A DNA stretch of 7,932 bases from Pyrodictium delaneyi (GTDB lineage: Archaea; Thermoproteota; Thermoprotei_A; Sulfolobales; Pyrodictiaceae): positions 1-7,932 of the forward strand of contig DQVR01000011.1 of NCBI GenBank assembly GCA_015661645.1. Reading direction: 5' to 3'. The translations under genes were made by a program, and so were the position numbers. Position 1 is the first letter of the stretch, and each line of letters opens with the position of its first letter. Below, one piece after another: positions 4,962-7,932 of the stretch. The notes beneath the pieces are model-generated. The model saw nothing but the letters and a program-made list of their open reading frames with translations, made no database searches and was not told the DNA's origin.

Positions 4962-4967
4962 TTTATA
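4962..4967 (+). promoter_or_regulatory. TATA box for the Sm-like gene
   Basis: GGTTTATAGC (4960-4969) begins 14 bases after the stop of the AbrB/PhoU gene. A start near 4991 would leave a leader of about 55 bases to the ATG at 5046, with the strong GGAGGTG inside it. The Sm-like gene therefore probably has its own transcript. Confidence 0.5.
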
Positions 4968-5027
4968 GCCTAGCTGGTCTGGCTTAGCAGCCTGGCGTAC
5001 ATGCTGGTATTGAACGTTTTTGGGGGT

Positions 5028-5034
5028 GGAGGTG
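5028..5034 (+). promoter_or_regulatory. Shine-Dalgarno GGAGGTG deciding the Sm-like start
   Basis: GGAGGTG within a G-rich run lies 11 bases before the ATG at 5046. It favours that start over the in-frame ATG at 5001, whose 15-residue extension would have to be encoded by this very site. Confidence 0.55.
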
Positions 5035-5045
5035 TAGTAGAAGAG

Positions 5046-5330
5046 ATGGCACAGCGCCAGCGTGTCAAAACAGTTAGCCCCTTACGAGTATTAAGAGAAG
5101 CAGTTGGAAGAGTAATATTCGTCAAGCTCAAGGATGGGAGCGAGTACATAGGCAAGCTAGACGCTACAGACTCTACTATGAACCTTGTGCTGGACGAGTG
5201 TGTCGAGCTAAAGCCGGGCACTATGGAGCCAAAGGTGAAGTACGGCAGAGTGCTGATACGCGGCAGCCATGTAGTCTACGTCAGCGTGGACTACGAGATA
5301 GTAGCAGGTGGCTCACTACCAATAGGCTGA
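5046..5330 (+). CDS. Sm-like (Lsm) archaeal RNA-binding protein
   Basis: With the ATG at 5046 the product has 94 residues, a normal length. A short N-terminal helix (SPLRVLREAVG, 11-21) is followed by the Sm1 motif (VIFVKLKDGSEYIGKLDATDSTMNLVL, 23-49, given here in its key parts: LKDG 28-31, G36, D42, MN 45-46) and the Sm2 motif (GRVLIRGSHVVYVS, 67-80, with the IRG signature at 71-73). Archaeal Sm proteins assemble as hexa- or heptameric rings that bind U-rich single-stranded RNA; D42, N46 and R72 correspond to the residues lining the uridine pocket. The segment between the motifs (ECVELKPGTMEPKVKY, 51-66) is longer than minimal. An upstream in-frame ATG at 5001 would add 15 glycine-rich residues absent from the family. 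The gene lies between the AbrB/PhoU and S-adenosylmethionine synthetase genes, each with a separate likely promoter. Confidence 0.92.
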   Translation: MAQRQRVKTVSPLRVLREAVGRVIFVKLKDGSEYIGKLDATDSTMNLVLDECVELKPGTMEPKVKYGRVLIRGSHVVYVSVDYEIVAGGSLPIG

Positions 5331-5353
5331 AGCAGATAAACGCCGATTACACC

Positions 5354-5359
5354 TTTAAA
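5354..5359 (+). promoter_or_regulatory. TATA box for S-adenosylmethionine synthetase
   Basis: ACCTTTAAAG (5351-5360) is centred about 26 bp before the GTG at 5383, with no Shine-Dalgarno between them. Transcription would start at or very near the start codon, giving a leaderless message, which is common in crenarchaea. Confidence 0.6.
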
Positions 5360-5382
5360 GTCCAGCAACAGTAGCTGCCAAC

Positions 5383-6624
5383 GTGGTGAGTCAAGTGGCG
5401 CGGAACATTGTGGTCGAGAGCATTAGATGGCAGGCAATAGAAGAGCATAGTGTAGAGCTGGTGGAGAGAAAGGGTACTGGACACCCCGACACCATAGCAG
5501 ACGCGGCAGCGGAGGAGGCTAGCCGTATACTCTCGCAGTACTACCTAGAACGCTATGGGGCTGTACTGCACCATAATCTCGACAAAGTCCTAGTGGTCGG
5601 TGGCCAAGCGGCTCCAAAGTTTGGTGGTGGCGATGTACTACAGCCAATATACATCATAGTATCTGGTAGGGCGACAACCGAGGTAAGGCTAGAAGATGGT
5701 AGTATCGAAAAGGTGCCAATAGGCCCTATAATAATGAAGGCTGTCAAGGGCTGGATAAAGGAGCAATTCCGATTCCTTGACCCCGAGAAGCACGTGATTG
5801 TAGACTATAAGATAGGTCACGGCAGCACCGATCTGGTAGGCATATTCGAGCTAGGTAAGGGCCACGTGCCGCTGGCTAACGACACGAGTGTCGGTGTCGG
5901 CTTTGCCCCGTTCTCCCACCTTGAACGGCTAGTATATGAGACGGAGAGGCTGCTAAACAGTAAGGAATTCAAGCGGAAGAACCCAGAGGTAGGAGAGGAC
6001 ATAAAGGTGATGGGGCTACGCCGGGGCAAGAAGATAGAACTAACCATAGCCGCGGCACTGATATCAAGCCTAGTATCCGACGTGGACCATTACCTGTCGG
6101 TAAAGGACGCTATACGCGAGGCAGTGCTCGACCTAGCAAGCAAGGTAGCACCAGACTATGATGTAGAAGTCTACGTAAATACAGCAGACAAGTTGGACAA
6201 AGGCATAGTGTATCTAACGGTTACGGGTACGAGCGCCGAGCACGGCGACGACGGCATGACCGGCCGTGGCAACAGGAGCTATGGGCTCATAACTCCGTTG
6301 CGCCCGATGAGCCTTGAAGCAGCAGCGGGCAAGAACCCGATAAACCACGTTGGCAAAATATACAACATAATGGCTATGAATATTGCTAGGAGGGTTCACG
6401 AAAGCGTCAAGGGTATACGTGAGGTCTATGTGGAGTTGCTAAGCCAGATAGGTAGACCGCTAAACGATCCACTAGTAGCTAACGTTAAGGTTCTGGCCGA
6501 GGAGCCCGGAGAGCCGCTGCCGAGCGATGCTGTACGCGAGATAGAGGCGATAGTAGAGGAGGAGCTAGACAGTTACCACAAGATAACAAGGCTATTCATT
6601 GAGGGCAAGATCAGCGTCTTCTAG
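5383..6624 (+). CDS. mat: S-adenosylmethionine synthetase, archaeal type
   Basis: The product has 413 residues, close to the family's usual ~400. It makes S-adenosylmethionine, the general methyl donor, from methionine and ATP in the cytoplasm. It belongs to the archaeal type (COG1812), which is only distantly related to bacterial MetK. Visible hallmarks are RNIVVE (7-12), ERKGTGHPD (28-36), a glycine-rich APKFGGGD (77-84), DYKIGHGSTD (141-150), and the strongly conserved GDDGMTGRGNRSYGL (288-302) followed by TPLRPMSLEAAAGKNPINHVGK (304-325, core RPMS and GKNPINH). The GTG at 5383 agrees with a leaderless start; the GTGs at 5386 and 5395 are also possible and would shorten the protein by one or four residues. 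The last 33 bp overlap the 3' end of the convergent DUF460 gene. The sequence appears intact. Confidence 0.95.
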   Translation: MVSQVARNIVVESIRWQAIEEHSVELVERKGTGHPDTIADAAAEEASRILSQYYLERYGAVLHHNLDKVLVVGGQAAPKFGGGDVLQPIYIIVSGRATTEVRLEDGSIEKVPIGPIIMKAVKGWIKEQFRFLDPEKHVIVDYKIGHGSTDLVGIFELGKGHVPLANDTSVGVGFAPFSHLERLVYETERLLNSKEFKRKNPEVGEDIKVMGLRRGKKIELTIAAALISSLVSDVDHYLSVKDAIREAVLDLASKVAPDYDVEVYVNTADKLDKGIVYLTVTGTSAEHGDDGMTGRGNRSYGLITPLRPMSLEAAAGKNPINHVGKIYNIMAMNIARRVHESVKGIREVYVELLSQIGRPLNDPLVANVKVLAEEPGEPLPSDAVREIEAIVEEELDSYHKITRLFIEGKISVF

Positions 6625-7932
6625 CAGCAGTCTCATCCTCTTGGCGCGGTACTCTTCAAACATTCTCTTTACATCAGCAAGTGCTAGCTTACGCTTCCTT
6701 GCACGCTTCTTAGCCTCTTCTATCTCGCGCAGCCTGTAATAGGCATCAACAATGACCCTCTCGTCTAGCAGTACTAGCCCGTTCAGTCTCTTCACCTCAT
6801 AGCCCTCGAGAGGAAGAACCGGCACGTTATAGGCTTCTATGACGTCTCTGCGGTGAAGAGCCTCTTTGGGAACGAGCACTGCTAGCAGTAGCTTTGAGAT
6901 AGATGAGCCGTGCTGGCTCCACTGTACAGGATTAACAGCATCCATAACGGCTACTATGCGCCCATAGCTTCTGGCGAGACTAGCAAGTGTTTCGACGGAC
7001 TCATTGTCGAGCTCGCGGAGCCTTAGTGCTGGAATTGCCCTTCCTGATGCCACTAGGAAGAGTGCTTCCTGTAGCTCTGAAAGTTCGGCATTCAGAGCCC
7101 CGGTCTCACTACGCAGCTTCTCTATCTCAGCGCGGAGAAGCCGGACCTCGTTAGAGAGACGGCTTACTTCCCGATCCTTCTCAAGGCTTTCTTTATACTC
7201 TACTTGTAATAGCCTATAATCGGCCTCGAGGTGCTGTAGCTGCTCGCTCAGCTCCTGGAGTCTTTTGCGCAGTGCCATGTTCTCGGCTCGTAGCTTCTCG
7301 ATTTCTGTGCGTAAGCGGGCCGCGTTGTCGGCCGCGTTTAACTGCTGCGTGGCTTCGCTCTCGGCTTTGTTTCGGCGCACGCTTTTTACTAGATAGCTAC
7401 GCATACCTATGTCGTTTAGTGCAGCGTGTATGGCTCGCTCAATAGCCTCGGCTATGGTTGCGCCTCTTATCACGTCTGCTTTTATCGCGTCAACGTCTAT
7501 ATCTATGCCTAGCTTAGCGGTATAGGACTCGACTTGTCTCATCTTGGACTCGTGGATGTGTAGGGCCTTTATCGCGGCGGCTAACGCGTCTCTCACGTGC
7601 GCATCGGCTACCTTGCGTAGCTCTGGGAACCGTTTGGTGTATTCCTCTACTATGGAGCGTTTCTCCTCTACACTGAGAGAAACAGGAGGCTCATAGATAG
7701 GCACGCCTATTGCAGCTGCGAGTTTACGGACAAACTCGGGGGCAGGGCGCACATCGGTAGCGACCATGACTGGTATGCCGTAGCGGGTTATGAGTTCTAT
7801 TACCTCGCTACGGTCCATGCCGCGCCTACTGAGAGCAAATACCGGGCGCCCGTTGAGATCAACAGCTGCCACCCCGGTGGAGATACCTGGGTCAATGCCC
7901 ACTATTATGTAGGGCTTTGTCTGGTCTAGCTG
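6592..7932 (-). CDS. DUF460 (COG2433) RNase H-like protein, N-terminus beyond window
   Basis: The frame stays open to the right edge; the ten codons before the GTG at 7900-7902 encode QLDQTKPYII, so that GTG (the V in IIVGIDPG) is internal and the gene begins outside. The visible 446 residues start with an RNase H/RuvC-like fold: VGIDPGISTGVAAVDLNG holds the first-strand aspartate, and DAHVRDALAAAIKAL (about 110-124) resembles the last acidic helix motif of that fold. A long coiled coil covers about 195-295. A C-terminal domain then includes GRIVAVMDAV and ends in a basic, helical tail (EEAKKRARKRKLALADVKRMFEEYR). The family is widespread in archaea and experimentally obscure; a nucleic-acid role is suggested by the fold but unproven. 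Its stop (6592-6594) lies inside the last codons of the synthetase gene. Confidence 0.9.
   Translation of the reverse strand, partial: QLDQTKPYIIVGIDPGISTGVAAVDLNGRPVFALSRRGMDRSEVIELITRYGIPVMVATDVRPAPEFVRKLAAAIGVPIYEPPVSLSVEEKRSIVEEYTKRFPELRKVADAHVRDALAAAIKALHIHESKMRQVESYTAKLGIDIDVDAIKADVIRGATIAEAIERAIHAALNDIGMRSYLVKSVRRNKAESEATQQLNAADNAARLRTEIEKLRAENMALRKRLQELSEQLQHLEADYRLLQVEYKESLEKDREVSRLSNEVRLLRAEIEKLRSETGALNAELSELQEALFLVASGRAIPALRLRELDNESVETLASLARSYGRIVAVMDAVNPVQWSQHGSSISKLLLAVLVPKEALHRRDVIEAYNVPVLPLEGYEVKRLNGLVLLDERVIVDAYYRLREIEEAKKRARKRKLALADVKRMFEEYRAKRMRLLLEDADLALNE

Noticed and set aside
5001..5045. Upstream ATG start for the Sm-like gene
   Set aside because: The added residues (including FGGGGVVEE) are encoded by the Shine-Dalgarno region and are not typical of Sm proteins; ATG 5046 gives a normal length.

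Overview
The window looks like chromosomal DNA of a hyperthermophilic crenarchaeon. The marker genes are archaeal: RIO2 kinase, an Sm-like protein, archaeal-type S-adenosylmethionine synthetase, a DUF460 protein and an AbrB/PhoU regulator. The genes are compact, several start with GTG or TTG, codons such as AGG and ATA are common, Shine-Dalgarno sites of the GGAGG/GGTG type appear, and TATA boxes lie about 25-30 bp before likely transcription starts. The style resembles Desulfurococcales/Pyrodictiaceae (Hyperthermus-like). That is an impression, since no database search was possible.

Layout. Positions 1-800 (minus strand) hold two consecutive genes with a nucleotidyltransferase-like DxD motif; they look like diverged tandem copies, and the second runs off the left edge. 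Divergent from them, at 866-1873 (plus), are a tiny 30-codon reading frame with a perfect Shine-Dalgarno site and the gene for the ribosome-maturation kinase RIO2. A small winged-helix regulator (2030-2392, plus) follows, with short ATACGTAT palindromes on both sides of it. A macro-domain (ADP-ribose-binding) gene faces it on the minus strand (2518-3111). A tRNA-Val(GAC) gene without intron and with encoded CCA lies at 3287-3364, behind a leader hairpin that overlaps its 5' end.

Positions 3365-3902 contain no convincing protein gene. They hold a 12-14 bp direct repeat present three times, a reading frame with internal stops, and a GC-rich stretch (about 3711-3850) that can fold into nested stems just upstream of the AbrB/PhoU gene. 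From 3903 to 6624 (plus) come the AbrB/PhoU regulator, an Sm-like RNA-binding protein and S-adenosylmethionine synthetase. The latter two have separate recognisable TATA elements. The window closes with a minus-strand DUF460 gene (RNase H/RuvC-like fold plus coiled coil) that runs off the right edge and overlaps the end of the synthetase gene by 33 bp.

Most of this is core informational or housekeeping content (ribosome assembly, RNA binding, tRNA, methyl-donor synthesis) plus regulators. No mobile element, CRISPR array or defence island is visible. The less ordinary items are the micro-ORF before rio2, the paired nucleotidyltransferase-like genes, the palindromes flanking the small regulator, the tRNA leader hairpin and the structured stretch before the PhoU-type gene.
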